A DNA stretch of 64,000 nucleotides from Yanghanlia sp047501535 (GCF_047501535.1 NZ_JAZDRJ010000008.1:62001-126000), one strand, 5' to 3'. Positions 9,223-18,729 are shown, numbered from the stretch's first letter. Program-made: numbers and translations. The notes: a model not told the origin generated them from the letters alone.

Positions 9223-10536
9223 ATGAATCGATCAAGGTTTGCACGCACCACTAAGTCGGCGCGCGTTTTCGCGTGGGCGTCCGCCACGGTGGCCACCATG
9301 ATGGCTTTTGGCGCATCGGCAGCCACCGATATTCGGGTCTGGCACGCTTTGAGCCCGCACAATGCCAAAGTTTTTGAGGAGCAGGTCAAGGCATTCAACC
9401 GTTCGCAAGACGATGTCAGAGTCCGCCTCAAGGTGTTCAACTCCACCACTGAGCTCGAGCGCGCCATCGAAAGCGCTGAAAAACGCGACGACAAACCGCA
9501 TATTGCCCAGCTTGAAGAAAACCGTGCGCCCGAAGCCGGTGCGCGTTCCTTTGTCCAGCCTTTACATGCTTTGCTGGCGCATCATCCCATCCCGAACGCC
9601 ACCTGGTTTTCGAGTGGCAACAATGCCTTCGCGCGTGACGGCAAAGGCCGGTTGCTGGCTTTCCCGTACATGGCTGAAGTGCCAGTCATGTATTACAACA
9701 TCGACGCCTTCAAGCGGGCGGGTCTTGATCCCAAACCGGAGCGTTCCTGGAGCGGTTTGCAAGATCAATTGGTCACGCTGGCAAATAATGGTTCGCGCCG
9801 TTGCCCGCTCACCAGCGATCAACCCGTTTCTATCAACCTTGAGAACCTGGCCGCCGTCAATAAGCAGCCCTATACCTCTGAAGGCAATGGCTTGAAAGGG
9901 CGCGGTACGCCCGCCTTCATGTTCGATGTTATGTATGTCAGGCATCTGTCCATGATGATCAGCTGGGTTCGTTCCGAACTCATGGTCAAGCCCGAATTCA
10001 ACGAAGTCGCTACACAGCGTTTCGCTAATGGCGAATGCGCCGTGCTGCTGTCGGTTTCGGGAAATCTGGGCGAGTTCCGTGCTGCATCTAAACTGGATTT
10101 CGGGGTGACGGGCCTGCCGTACTACCCTGAAGTGACTTCACAGCCGGGCAACCCCTTCATGTCGGGTTCGGCCCTGTGGGTGATTGCGGGTCAGTCCAAA
10201 GAAGCCGACAAGGCCAGCGCATCCTTCCTGGCGTTTCTGGCAGACCCCAAACGGGCGGCCAAGTGGCACCAGGAAACCGGCTATCTTCCTCTGACCAAAC
10301 AGGCTCTGGAAGAAACCGGCAGTACTTATTACAAGAATCTTGATCAATGGTCGACCATGGTAGCTGCGCACGCAGACTCCGCTGATGACACAGCACGCGG
10401 TTTCCGTGTCAAGAATTACCTGGAAATCCGCGATATGTTCCACCAGCAACTGACGCAGGCGCTTGCAGGCAACCAGCCGGCTATGACTACGCTTAAAACC
10501 GCCAGCACGGAAGCAGGCAAAATCATGAAGCGCTAA
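9223..10536 (+). CDS. ugpB: ABC transporter periplasmic binding protein, UgpB-type
   Basis: 437 residues, close to the 438 of E. coli UgpB, which captures sn-glycerol-3-phosphate or its diesters in the periplasm. A signal peptide is visible (MNRSRFARTTKSARVFAWAS then FGASAA|TD). The mature part begins IRVWHALSPHNAKVFEEQV and carries LAFPYMAEVPVMYYNIDAFK, typical of family 1 solute-binding proteins. The frame is open further upstream, inside dadA, but ATG 9223 yields a proper signal peptide. The membrane and ATPase genes (ugpA, ugpE, ugpC) do not follow; a strong terminator does. The transporter partners must therefore be elsewhere, or this is an orphan binding protein. Confidence 0.88.
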   Translation: MNRSRFARTTKSARVFAWASATVATMMAFGASAATDIRVWHALSPHNAKVFEEQVKAFNRSQDDVRVRLKVFNSTTELERAIESAEKRDDKPHIAQLEENRAPEAGARSFVQPLHALLAHHPIPNATWFSSGNNAFARDGKGRLLAFPYMAEVPVMYYNIDAFKRAGLDPKPERSWSGLQDQLVTLANNGSRRCPLTSDQPVSINLENLAAVNKQPYTSEGNGLKGRGTPAFMFDVMYVRHLSMMISWVRSELMVKPEFNEVATQRFANGECAVLLSVSGNLGEFRAASKLDFGVTGLPYYPEVTSQPGNPFMSGSALWVIAGQSKEADKASASFLAFLADPKRAAKWHQETGYLPLTKQALEETGSTYYKNLDQWSTMVAAHADSADDTARGFRVKNYLEIRDMFHQQLTQALAGNQPAMTTLKTASTEAGKIMKR

Positions 10537-10619
10537 AAACACTGGAGCGAGCAACGTACCCCATCGCCCACCAGTCAGCAGATTTGTTGGCGTTGCGATA
10601 GTCGTGCTTATCTTCTTGA

Positions 10620-10660
10620 AACCCGGAATCACAGATCACTGATTCCGGGTTTTTCTTTTT
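10620..10660 (+). terminator. Rho-independent terminator after ugpB
   Basis: Perfect 10-bp stem ACCCGGAATC / GATTCCGGGT (10621-10630 with 10641-10650), 10-nt loop, followed by TTTTCTTTTTT. It separates the dadA-ugpB unit from the pilus operon. The rest of the 263-bp gap (10537-10799) shows no gene or further clear signal. Confidence 0.92.
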
Positions 10661-10799
10661 TCCAGGTGGACGAATCCGCCCATCTGATCAAAAAATCTGT
10701 TCGTATATCTCGGTCTGGCGGCTCTGAACAGCCATTGGCATGATTTCGTCGTATGCCGGTTTTGGCTGTTATCACAAACTTTCATACAGATGCCAGGCC

Positions 10800-11831
10800 A
10801 TGATTCTCGTCCGTCTTCTTATTCCGTTTTTTTTCATTCTGTCCGGCTGTGCGGGGCCGGAAGCGGGTTATGGGCCGGTCGGCTGGCCCTGGCCATTTTC
10901 TCCTCCTGGCCAGTCCGGCCGTTCTGCACCCATGGGAGCCGGCGGAGGCTATGCGCAATTCAGTTTTGATTGGCAACTGACAGGCGACCCTGAAATCATG
11001 CCGGTGCAAGTATTTGATGACGGCACATCGATGTGGCTGCAGTTTCAGCCCGAAGGCGCTTGGCCGGCCGTATTTGATGCCACCGCCGCCGGGTGGCGGC
11101 CGCTGACCTATCGGCGCGAGCCGCCCTATATGGTGGTTGACGGTGTTTATGAGCACCTGGAGTTACGCGGAGGGCATTTACGTGGCAGCATCAGCAGGAA
11201 GGGAAAAACCGTATCTACAGCTATGCCTTCCGCTGTGGCGGCTTCTTCAGCAATGCCGCCGCCGATGGCAGCGCAGCCTAGCGAGGCTGGCTACGCGGGG
11301 CAGCATTTCTCTGTGCCAGACTCGGAACAGACCTCCAGGTCTAGCAAAGAGGATGGGCAGGGCCTAGCTCACAGCCTAGCGATGACCATCCCCAAGGCGG
11401 TTGAAGTTAGCTCCTCGCCTGCTGACGGAACGGAACTTTACCCGGATTGGGCGGCGGTACCCGGTACCGAGGTCTCGACGGTCGCACAGGCCGCACAGGT
11501 TGCAGACGGGGCTGCCAGCTATTTGGGTGCGCCAATTCATCGCTACACCGTCAGCCCTGCCGATCAAACCATCAGGCAAGCCCTCGGGCGCTGGGCCGAG
11601 GGAGCCGGCTGGACATTCACGTCTGAGCACTGGGCGGTCGATGTGGATATCCCCCTGGTGGGAGCAGCCAGTTTTGAAACCGATTTCAAATCGGCGGTGC
11701 GCGAGCTGTTGGCTGCCACTGAGCTGGGTGATCGCCCATTGCAGCCGTGTTTCTATTCCAACCGTGTTTTGCGGGTAGTCCCCTACGCACAGGCATGTGA
11801 TCGCCGTTCCGGCCGGGGGGCAGTGTCATGA
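10800..11831 (+). CDS. pilL: Type IVb pilus lipoprotein, PilL/TcpQ-like
   Basis: 343 residues from ATG 10800, with a lipoprotein signal peptide (MILVRLLIPFFFILSGC; lipobox LSGC). A beta-rich segment near residues 50-130 (VQVFDDGTSMWLQFQPEG) resembles the VirB9/TrbG/CagX sandwich. The C-terminal ~90 residues (YTVSPADQTIRQALGRWAEG onward, with SFETDFKSAVRELLAATE) look like the TcpQ C-terminal domain that stabilises a secretin. It is the first gene of the operon, and its TGA overlaps the ATG of the secretin gene. The role inferred is an outer-membrane pilotin or accessory protein for secretin PilN. Family assignment rests on pattern and context, so the exact subfamily name is less certain than the pilus role. 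Confidence 0.75.
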   Translation: MILVRLLIPFFFILSGCAGPEAGYGPVGWPWPFSPPGQSGRSAPMGAGGGYAQFSFDWQLTGDPEIMPVQVFDDGTSMWLQFQPEGAWPAVFDATAAGWRPLTYRREPPYMVVDGVYEHLELRGGHLRGSISRKGKTVSTAMPSAVAASSAMPPPMAAQPSEAGYAGQHFSVPDSEQTSRSSKEDGQGLAHSLAMTIPKAVEVSSSPADGTELYPDWAAVPGTEVSTVAQAAQVADGAASYLGAPIHRYTVSPADQTIRQALGRWAEGAGWTFTSEHWAVDVDIPLVGAASFETDFKSAVRELLAATELGDRPLQPCFYSNRVLRVVPYAQACDRRSGRGAVS

Positions 11832-13432
11832 ACAACCACTGTAAAACAGGGCTGTCGCGTGTTGTGGTGCTGGCCGCGCTGGCAGGCTCATCGTCTGGGT
11901 GTGCATTGAATGAGCGCATGATAGAAATCGGCCAGGCCATCAAGGCGGCTGGGGAACGCATTGAAGCGGCGCACGAAAGCTTTACCGCTGCATCCGAGGC
12001 GCAACGCCATCGTGCCGCCCAAGATGTGGATCAGCCCTGGCTGGCAGGAAAATCACAGCCTTTGGCCCGTGAGGTCACCCTGCCAATGGCTTTGCGGGCC
12101 AATGTAGACACAACTTTACTGTTTGTTGGCGGCCCCGCGCCCCTGCCCGTTCTGGCGCAGCGCATCACCCGGGCAACGGGCATTCCTGTACACGTGCGGC
12201 CTGAAAGCCTGCTGCCGCTCGAAGCTTTCGTTTCGCGGCTGGGCCTGGGCGCAGGAGTGCAGCCTGCTTATTTAGCTGATAGCACCGTGAGTCTTGATGG
12301 GGGGCCCGAGCCCTTGGCGCATACGCTTGACCGTATTGGTGCTCGTTTGGGTGTCAGGTGGCGTTACCAAGATGAACGCATAGAGTTCTACCGAACCGAA
12401 ACGCGTGCTTTTGATGTTCGCTTACTGACTTTGCAGGCCGCCGCAGATGCTTCTCTGGGTTTGCAGGAGACTTCCTCCCGTGAAGGTTTTTCAAGTACAT
12501 CCCGCACTGAGCTGACTTTGCTCCGGCATGATCCGCTCGCATCTGTCAAAGCTCGGGTTGAGCCATTCCTATCGCGCGCTGGTTCGGTGGTGGCAGAGCC
12601 CGGAGCGTCAGCCATGCTGGTGGTCACAGACACTCCTGAAGTGTTGCGTGACGTGGCCGCATTTATTGAGCGTGAGAATCGCGCCCTGACACGCCGAGTA
12701 CGCCTGCTGTTCGAAGAGCTTACCGTGCTGATCGAGGATGGCGCTGAAGCCGGAATTGATTGGAATATTGTGTTTACGGGCGCTCGGGCTGCTGCGGCTA
12801 CGAGTATGGCGGGTGTGTCGTCGCCAGATGCGGGTGCACTCAGCGTGGGGGTGACAGATGGCCGCTTTCTCGGCAGCGAGCTTCTGGTTAAAGCTTTGGG
12901 TAAGGTGGGGCATGTGGTGCGACGCAACAGCCTGCCGGTGCTGACATTGAATCGTCGTCCCGTTACGCATGCGGTCCGTACCACTTTTTCTTATATAGAC
13001 AAAGTAGAGACTGTTACCCAGCACACCAACTTTGATACTGCATTACCTTCCGTGTCGGTCAGTCAGCGCGAGGAAACCGTGGGTTCGCTGATTACTCTCA
13101 TGCCTGACGCACAGGAAGATGGCCAGGTACTCCTGTCGGTGGCGTATGACAACACAGTGGCACAACCCTTGAAGTCTGTGACTTTCGGAGACGGTGACAA
13201 CCCGCTGCAATTACAGCAGATCACGATTGACGGTAACGGCACGGTACAGCAGGTAGCGCTCATGCCTGGGCAGCCCCTGGTGATTTCCGGCTTTGACCGC
13301 AGCCGCCAGGAAACTGAAGCGCGACGACTGAACCCTGGTCTGCCGCTCGCCCTAGGGGGTAGCGATCGTGCGGGCAGCCAGCGGCTGACCACCATCATGG
13401 TGGTTACCGCTCATGTGGAAGAAGGGTTCTAA
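11828..13432 (+). CDS. pilN: Type IVb pilus outer-membrane secretin, PilN-like
   Basis: 534 residues with a lipoprotein signal (lipobox SSGC near residue 25), as in R64 PilN. An N-terminal coiled region is followed by N-type domains (PLPVLAQRITRATGIPVHVR) and a C-terminal secretin core (TVGSLITLMPDAQEDGQVLL; LMPGQPLVISGFDR). The multimer would form the channel through which the pilus crosses the outer membrane. ATG 11828 overlaps the upstream stop by 4 bp, and the next gene starts within 5 bp of its stop, so translation is coupled across L, N and O. Confidence 0.87.
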   Translation: MNNHCKTGLSRVVVLAALAGSSSGCALNERMIEIGQAIKAAGERIEAAHESFTAASEAQRHRAAQDVDQPWLAGKSQPLAREVTLPMALRANVDTTLLFVGGPAPLPVLAQRITRATGIPVHVRPESLLPLEAFVSRLGLGAGVQPAYLADSTVSLDGGPEPLAHTLDRIGARLGVRWRYQDERIEFYRTETRAFDVRLLTLQAAADASLGLQETSSREGFSSTSRTELTLLRHDPLASVKARVEPFLSRAGSVVAEPGASAMLVVTDTPEVLRDVAAFIERENRALTRRVRLLFEELTVLIEDGAEAGIDWNIVFTGARAAAATSMAGVSSPDAGALSVGVTDGRFLGSELLVKALGKVGHVVRRNSLPVLTLNRRPVTHAVRTTFSYIDKVETVTQHTNFDTALPSVSVSQREETVGSLITLMPDAQEDGQVLLSVAYDNTVAQPLKSVTFGDGDNPLQLQQITIDGNGTVQQVALMPGQPLVISGFDRSRQETEARRLNPGLPLALGGSDRAGSQRLTTIMVVTAHVEEGF

Positions 13433-13436
13433 AGTT

Positions 13437-14780
13437 ATGGGAGGATCTTCTCGCACAACGCTTGAGCGCCATGGAGTCAGCCTGGCTTTTGGTCTGGAAT
13501 GGTTCCCCTTATTGGGTAATCACCCGCAGAATCAGGCGCGCGCGCTGGCGCGACGCCAAGGCGCCAGTCATTACGTAGTGGCGGCGGGGGCAGCGGCTTC
13601 GGCCGGGCTGTGGCGCGCAAGCTCCAAGATTCGTGGTTCACAACGCTGTTGTAGTGCTGCCGCAGTGTTGGCGGGCCTGCACCCTCGCGGAACCGTTGCC
13701 TTCATTCTTCCGTTGTCAGTCAACAGGCAATGGGTGGTAGCTGTGCATGAGGGCGCAGTCATGACGCGCACTGACCAGTTGTATGACGACCAGGCCGGCG
13801 CGCATCAGGCGCTTCAATTATTGCGGCAGGCTCACCCTGGCCTGATGGTGCATGATGAAAACCAAACGCAATCCGGGCTATTGGACACGCTTTTCAAAGC
13901 GGCCCAAGAAGGGGGCGAACTGGTGCGCAGCCGGCGGCTGTCGCCCAAGGGCTCAGCAGGCCTGTTACTGATCGGCCTGCTGGCGCTGGTTGCTGTGTGG
14001 CGCCCAGGCAGTGATTGGCCGGGCCGCAGGCAGCCCGGCGCTGATGCCCATACTGTCGACCCTCATCAAGCATGGCAGGAAGCCATGGCGTCCACGGCGC
14101 AGCGTCATCTTGTGCATGGGGTGGGCGGCTTGCAGACGCTGCTCAATGCTTTATATACGGTACCCGCTTATCTGTCTGGTTGGCTGCTCACACAAGTGGA
14201 ATGCTGGCCTCAGGACACCGACTGGCAATGTCGGGCAAATTACCGGCGTGATGAAGCAGGGGATAATCAGAGCTTGCAGGATGCCGCTCTGCCAGGTTGG
14301 ACGCTGTCGTTCGACCCCATGCAAGGCGCTGTGGCCGCCTGGTCTGTTCCCATGCAGGCCTTGCCGCTGGGAGTTGTGCGGTTACAAGGCTCACGTCATA
14401 ACGAAATTCACCTTGTCAGCGCTGTGCAGGCCATGCTGCCCGCATTTTCAGAGTTTCGTCTCGAGGCGCCCGAACCCTTGCCGGTGGCCGCACCGCTGGA
14501 TGCGCAGCAACGCCCAGTTCCGCGCTCGCCCGGCATCGTCGGTTATCAGAGACGATCAATTCATTTGCAGGCGCCGCTGCGCTCGCTCAGCCTGCTGTTG
14601 CCGGAAACTCAGCACATGAGTTGGCAGCGAGTCGTGTTGCAGGTGGCAGTGATGGATCATCCTTCATTGCGGGCCAGTGGCTTGAGTATTTCATTGTCCG
14701 GAGTGCTCTATGAAATCGATACCCCCCATTCTGTTGTGCCTTCCTTTGTTAATCGTGGCCTCGATGGCGCGGGCAGCTGA
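13437..14780 (+). CDS. pilO: Pilus assembly inner-membrane protein, PilO-like
   Basis: 447 residues from ATG 13437 (an in-frame ATG at 13413 lies inside pilN and has no ribosome site). The N-terminal cytoplasmic part (LALTFGLEW-type segment SLAFGLEWFPLLG) precedes a single transmembrane helix near residues 170-190 (GLLLIGLLALVAVW), then a long periplasmic domain. This topology and length match R64 PilO (PilO2 family), which links the ATPase platform to the secretin. The end overlaps pilP by 71 bp in another frame, which is unusual but leaves both products intact. Assignment relies on context as well as sequence. Confidence 0.72.
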   Translation: MGGSSRTTLERHGVSLAFGLEWFPLLGNHPQNQARALARRQGASHYVVAAGAAASAGLWRASSKIRGSQRCCSAAAVLAGLHPRGTVAFILPLSVNRQWVVAVHEGAVMTRTDQLYDDQAGAHQALQLLRQAHPGLMVHDENQTQSGLLDTLFKAAQEGGELVRSRRLSPKGSAGLLLIGLLALVAVWRPGSDWPGRRQPGADAHTVDPHQAWQEAMASTAQRHLVHGVGGLQTLLNALYTVPAYLSGWLLTQVECWPQDTDWQCRANYRRDEAGDNQSLQDAALPGWTLSFDPMQGAVAAWSVPMQALPLGVVRLQGSRHNEIHLVSAVQAMLPAFSEFRLEAPEPLPVAAPLDAQQRPVPRSPGIVGYQRRSIHLQAPLRSLSLLLPETQHMSWQRVVLQVAVMDHPSLRASGLSISLSGVLYEIDTPHSVVPSFVNRGLDGAGS

Positions 14781-15171
14781 TCCGGTGGGTGCGCAGGAGC
14801 ATGCTTTTATTACCGTGCGTGAACTGATGCGCCTAGAAGGAGAACAGGCGCTGGCGGCAGCGCGTCAGCGGCGGGGCCAAGGGGCAATTGGCGAAAACAG
14901 TGCGCCCATGGGGACAGCCGTTATCAGTGGCGTCTCAGAAGGCGGGGATGCGCTTCAGTTGATTGGCATTTACGGCGTGGGCAAGCGTTTGTTTGCGGAA
15001 GTGCGCAGTGGCTCGCAAGCCTGGGTGTTCATGAAAGGGCAAAGCCTTCCTGTTGGGCATACCGCAGGTGCGGCAACCTACCAGCTTCGAGAAGTGGCGG
15101 GCGCTTGTGTGCGGCTGGAGCACCAGGGAGTGGAAACCGTTCTGTGTCTGCCGCGAGGGGGGAAGCAATAA
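14710..15171 (+). CDS. pilP: Type IV pilus biogenesis periplasmic protein, PilP-like
   Basis: 153 residues with a Sec signal peptide (MKSIPPILLCLPLLIVASMARA|AD). The mature domain contains ISGVSEGGDALQLIGIYGVG, a short beta-rich repeat typical of PilP-type proteins that connect the inner-membrane complex with the secretin. Two cysteines near the C-terminus (GACVRLEHQGVETVLC) could form a disulphide. It begins inside the end of pilO and overlaps the pilQ start by one base, so it is expressed with them. Length fits R64 PilP (~150 residues). Confidence 0.75.
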   Translation: MKSIPPILLCLPLLIVASMARAADPVGAQEHAFITVRELMRLEGEQALAAARQRRGQGAIGENSAPMGTAVISGVSEGGDALQLIGIYGVGKRLFAEVRSGSQAWVFMKGQSLPVGHTAGAATYQLREVAGACVRLEHQGVETVLCLPRGGKQ

Positions 15172-16913
15172 TGTTGAAGCGATTAGCAGGGTGGCGGTCA
15201 GCCGCGTATCGGGATACGACTTCGGTGCTGAGTGTTCGCGACGTCTGCGAGCTGCCTCGTTATGCGGCAGCCAGCGCTGGCACCTTACCCGATACGGAAG
15301 CTTTGTTGAATCTCAAGCCGGCGCTCCGGCGTTCATTAAGTACCCAGTTTGGTGTAGAAGGATTGGCTGCGCGCTTGTGTCCGGTCGAGCTGGAAGATGG
15401 TTCTGCGGCCATCTTTGCGCTGGCCGAGCATGTTGGAAGTGATCAGGCCGATGAGCTGGCGCGGCGCCTCAAACAGGCGGGCTATCTCATGGCGGAACCT
15501 GCCAGGTATGTGTTGAATGCCAGCCTGTTGCTGGCGGTGGCTCGTGATGCGTTTCGTACTTCAGCTGGCTTGGTGGAGGCTGTGGATGGGCGGGGTGCGT
15601 TGGCTGAGGCCTTTCACGAATTGGTCGAATGGGGTGTGGTGAACCGCGCCAGCGATCTGCATTTGAATGTCAATCTGCGCGAGCCGGAATCCGAGGTGAA
15701 GTACACCTTGTGTGGCCGCTACGTGGCGCCCGAGTGTTTCCGACGCATGCCGACACGCATGTTAATGGAAATGCTAGCAGTTGCTTGGATGGATATTTCC
15801 GGTGGAAACGGCGCCGTATTTGATCCGGGCATTGAGCAACAAGGCAGTCTTTCACGTACTTATGCTGGTCGTGAAGTTATGTTGCGCTGGGCTTCAATGG
15901 CCTCTGAAACAGGGCCCAGCGTGTGCTTGCGCCTGCTGGAAAAGAACCTGCTAGCCAATATTCCCCCGCTTGAGTCTTTGGGCTACCCACCCGCGCAGAT
16001 TGCGTTGCTGGAACAGGCTTTGTGCTCAGGAGGCGGGGCGGTAGTGTTTGCCGGCACAGTGGGGTCGGGGAAGTCTACAACGCTGGCTTCTCTGATTGCG
16101 CGACTGCCGGCGGACCGCAAGGTCGTCACAATAGAAGACCCTGTGGAATACACCATTCCTGGTGCCATACAGAACTCCATAGCCAGACGGCTGGACACTG
16201 ACGCTCATGCGGCGTTTGCCACCAAACTGCGGGCGCTCAAGCGATCTGCCATGAGTGATGTGCTGCTGGGGGAAGTCCGCGATCGGGAAACAGGACTGGC
16301 TTTTATGGATCTGGCCGGTTCGGGCGTCAATCTCTACACCACGGTGCATGCACCTTCGGCAGTTTTTATCCCTGAACGTCTGGCATCTGATTTCATCGGT
16401 GTCTCACGCGACTTCCTCGCCATGCCGGGCACACTGAAGCTTCTGGTGTGGCAGGCCTTGCTTCCCAAATTGTGCGATTGCGCCATGCCTATGTTGCCTG
16501 CGGTGCGCCGCAACCCTCGTCTTCAACAGCGTTTGGAATTCTTGAGCGTTGTTTTTCCAGGGCCTGTAGAAGGGTTGCGCCTGCGCAACCCGCATGGCTG
16601 TCCGGCTTGTCGCGTACAAGGGCTGTCTGAGCTCTATGGTTATCAAGGCCGTTCGGTGGCGGCGGAAATGATTGAGCCGCGTTCGCATCCCCAATGGCTG
16701 GAATGGGTGAGGGAGCGTGGTCGAGGAGGGTTTCCTGTGCCTGTACGCAGTGCCATGGCCAGCGCTATGGACGCCGCCTACAGGGGTTGGTTTGATCCGG
16801 CAGACATCGAACAGCATTTCCATCCGTTTTCGGTCGAGGCGCGGCTGCGCGCCGGCGCCAACCTTGCGTCCGGCGCCGTTGCCGCCGGAGGTGTAGCGGC
16901 GGGGCAGGCATGA
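15171..16913 (+). CDS. pilQ: Pilus extension ATPase, PilQ-like (GspE/PilB family)
   Basis: 580 residues from ATG 15171 (TAATG overlap with pilP). The Walker A motif GTVGSGKST lies near residues 295-303, the Asp box is VVTIEDPVEY, and the Walker B/His region is DVLLGEVRDRETG followed by TTVHAPSA. Four cysteines, CDC and CPAC near residues 435-485, resemble the GspE zinc-binding module. It is the cytoplasmic motor that powers pilus polymerisation, acting on the PilR platform. In R64 the homologous gene is also called pilQ; it is not the secretin that type IVa nomenclature calls PilQ. The frame is open upstream but only inside pilP. Confidence 0.88.
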   Translation: MLKRLAGWRSAAYRDTTSVLSVRDVCELPRYAAASAGTLPDTEALLNLKPALRRSLSTQFGVEGLAARLCPVELEDGSAAIFALAEHVGSDQADELARRLKQAGYLMAEPARYVLNASLLLAVARDAFRTSAGLVEAVDGRGALAEAFHELVEWGVVNRASDLHLNVNLREPESEVKYTLCGRYVAPECFRRMPTRMLMEMLAVAWMDISGGNGAVFDPGIEQQGSLSRTYAGREVMLRWASMASETGPSVCLRLLEKNLLANIPPLESLGYPPAQIALLEQALCSGGGAVVFAGTVGSGKSTTLASLIARLPADRKVVTIEDPVEYTIPGAIQNSIARRLDTDAHAAFATKLRALKRSAMSDVLLGEVRDRETGLAFMDLAGSGVNLYTTVHAPSAVFIPERLASDFIGVSRDFLAMPGTLKLLVWQALLPKLCDCAMPMLPAVRRNPRLQQRLEFLSVVFPGPVEGLRLRNPHGCPACRVQGLSELYGYQGRSVAAEMIEPRSHPQWLEWVRERGRGGFPVPVRSAMASAMDAAYRGWFDPADIEQHFHPFSVEARLRAGANLASGAVAAGGVAAGQA

Positions 16914-18076
16914 GAGCACTACAAAGTAAGCGAGGGGCGGCTCCACGTCGGCAACCTGGTTCGCACAGGGCTTCACTTTTCTGGCAGGACCTTCAGCTTG
17001 CGCTGGATGCATGGCGTTTTAATCAAGGCAGGCGAGCGTACTACGACTACCTGGCGGCCTTGTTGCGCGGAGCAGCCGGAGCACGCACGCTTAAACAAAT
17101 ATTTGCGGCTGACGCGCGGCGCTACGGTGTTGATACCCCACGCGGGCGTTTATCACACCGCTGGCTCAGCCTGTTTCAGGCCGCCGGCGGAGATCTCTAC
17201 GCGACTTGGTCCGGTGTGTTCCCGGTGACTGAGCTGGCGGTATTGCGCAGTGCCCAAGAACAGGGCAACGAGACTTTGATCGACACTCTGGGGGAACTGT
17301 CTCGAGTGTTGAAAGTGTTGGAATCGGCTAGAGCGATTCTGCGGGCCTCGTTGCTGACCGCCGTTGTCGCAGTCATGGTGATGGTGGCGACTCTCTTGGC
17401 CGTTCCTGGATTTACAGTGCCGCGCCTGCGAACCAGCTTCGAAGTCATCCCTCCTGAATACTACGGGGGCGCTATCCGTTCGTTGTTCGAGTTCTCCAAC
17501 ATGATTGAGCGGGTATGGCCTTGGGTGCTTCCCGCGTTGGTGCTGGCTTTGTGGTTGCTGCTGCAATCGTTTGGCAAATACGTTGGTTACTTGCGCCGGT
17601 ATATGGATGCGCTAGGCCCTTGGCGCGTCTACAGGCAGGTGCATGCGCTGCGCTTTCTCGCTTTGTTGGCCGTTGCTCTGGGGCGTGGAGGTCACGGATC
17701 TACGCGTTTACGCATGGCGCTGTCGGTCCAGGTGCTTGGGGCTACGCCCTGGATGTCTATGCATGTGGAGTCCATGTTGAGCCGGATTGATTCCGGCAGG
17801 ACAGGCGCGTCAGTTTTTGACACAGGCTTGCTTGACCCGCCTCAGCTTTGGTTCCTTGATGACATGGTTGCGGCGGCAGGCTTGGTTGAAGGCCTGCGGC
17901 ATTGCAGCGCCTGGGTAGAAAACCATGTTCTGGGAACAATCGCCAGGCAGGCGGGGGTCATGCGGTGGTGTCTGCTGCTTTCCGCCGTGGCAGGGGTGTT
18001 GTCGGTGGCATTGTGGCACTACGCCGCAATTGATGATTTGCGTCGTGGGCTGGCTCTGTTCCATGCCAGTCAGTAG
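16910..18076 (+). CDS. pilR: Pilus inner-membrane platform protein, PilR-like (GspF family)
   Basis: 388 residues with two type II secretion F-type domains. Hydrophobic helices lie near residues 145-165 (LLTAVVAVMVMVATLLAVPG), 200-220 (WPWVLPALVLALWLLLQSF) and 355-375 (LLLSAVAGVLSVALWHY), giving the usual three-helix platform. The N-terminus is basic (RALQSKRGAAPRR). ATG 16910 overlaps the pilQ TGA by 4 bp. It is the membrane scaffold on which the PilQ ATPase acts and from which the pilin is extruded. Confidence 0.83.
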   Translation: MRALQSKRGAAPRRQPGSHRASLFWQDLQLALDAWRFNQGRRAYYDYLAALLRGAAGARTLKQIFAADARRYGVDTPRGRLSHRWLSLFQAAGGDLYATWSGVFPVTELAVLRSAQEQGNETLIDTLGELSRVLKVLESARAILRASLLTAVVAVMVMVATLLAVPGFTVPRLRTSFEVIPPEYYGGAIRSLFEFSNMIERVWPWVLPALVLALWLLLQSFGKYVGYLRRYMDALGPWRVYRQVHALRFLALLAVALGRGGHGSTRLRMALSVQVLGATPWMSMHVESMLSRIDSGRTGASVFDTGLLDPPQLWFLDDMVAAAGLVEGLRHCSAWVENHVLGTIARQAGVMRWCLLLSAVAGVLSVALWHYAAIDDLRRGLALFHASQ

Positions 18077-18105
18077 ATCTTCCTAACAACCAGAAGGAGT
18101 GTTCT

Positions 18106-18729
18106 ATGTTTATACAAAGTGTATTTAATGAGGGGCGTCGGCAAGAAGGCCCGATGAACAAGCCCGAGCACGATAAAGCCTGTCATGAGCAAGCAGGGTT
18201 TTCGCTGGTGGAAATCTCCGTTGTCATGGCGATTGTGTTGTTGCTGGCCATCATCGCCATTCCAACCGTCAGAAGCTATGTGATTGAAAGTAAGGTTCCC
18301 AGAGTGGGCGAAGAGTTGGCCCGTTTTGTACTCCATGCCAAAGTCAACGCTTCCGACGGCAGCGCTACGCCGTACAGCAGCATAGGTACGGCTAACCTGG
18401 CCAATATGCTGCGGGATTCCGGCATTTTTTCTATTACCGGCAGCGGTGGCGCTGCTACGGTGCGGCACGGCCTGGGCTCCAGTGGTGAAGTCAGCGTTGC
18501 GCAGGCGGATGCCGGGGCGGCTTTCACCCTGACACTGTCTGATGTTCACCACGCGGCTTGTCCGTCCATCGCATCCGTTCTGCAGCGTCTGGCCGACAGC
18601 GTCACCTTGACGCCTCAAGGCGGGGCGATGGCGGTGATCAAGGACGCCGGTACGTATTACAGCGCGGTGGAAACCGAATTGCGCTGTAGTCAGGGCGATA
18701 GCAACACCTTTGTCTTTAAAGTGAGCTGA
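18106..18729 (+). CDS. pilS: Major type IVb prepilin, PilS-like
   Basis: 207 residues. The prepilin cleavage site is QAG|FSLVE with Glu at +5, followed by the hydrophobic assembly helix VVMAIVLLLAIIAIP. The strong ribosome site AGAAGGAG, 6 nt before ATG 18106, supports a 31-residue leader. An in-frame ATG at 18154 would give a 15-residue leader, but its upstream region is poorer. Two cysteines (ACPSI; LRCSQ) probably close a C-terminal disulphide loop as in other type IV pilins. It starts 29 bp after pilR and is probably the most highly translated gene of the operon. Processing needs a prepilin peptidase that is not in this window. Confidence 0.87.
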   Translation: MFIQSVFNEGRRQEGPMNKPEHDKACHEQAGFSLVEISVVMAIVLLLAIIAIPTVRSYVIESKVPRVGEELARFVLHAKVNASDGSATPYSSIGTANLANMLRDSGIFSITGSGGAATVRHGLGSSGEVSVAQADAGAAFTLTLSDVHHAACPSIASVLQRLADSVTLTPQGGAMAVIKDAGTYYSAVETELRCSQGDSNTFVFKVS

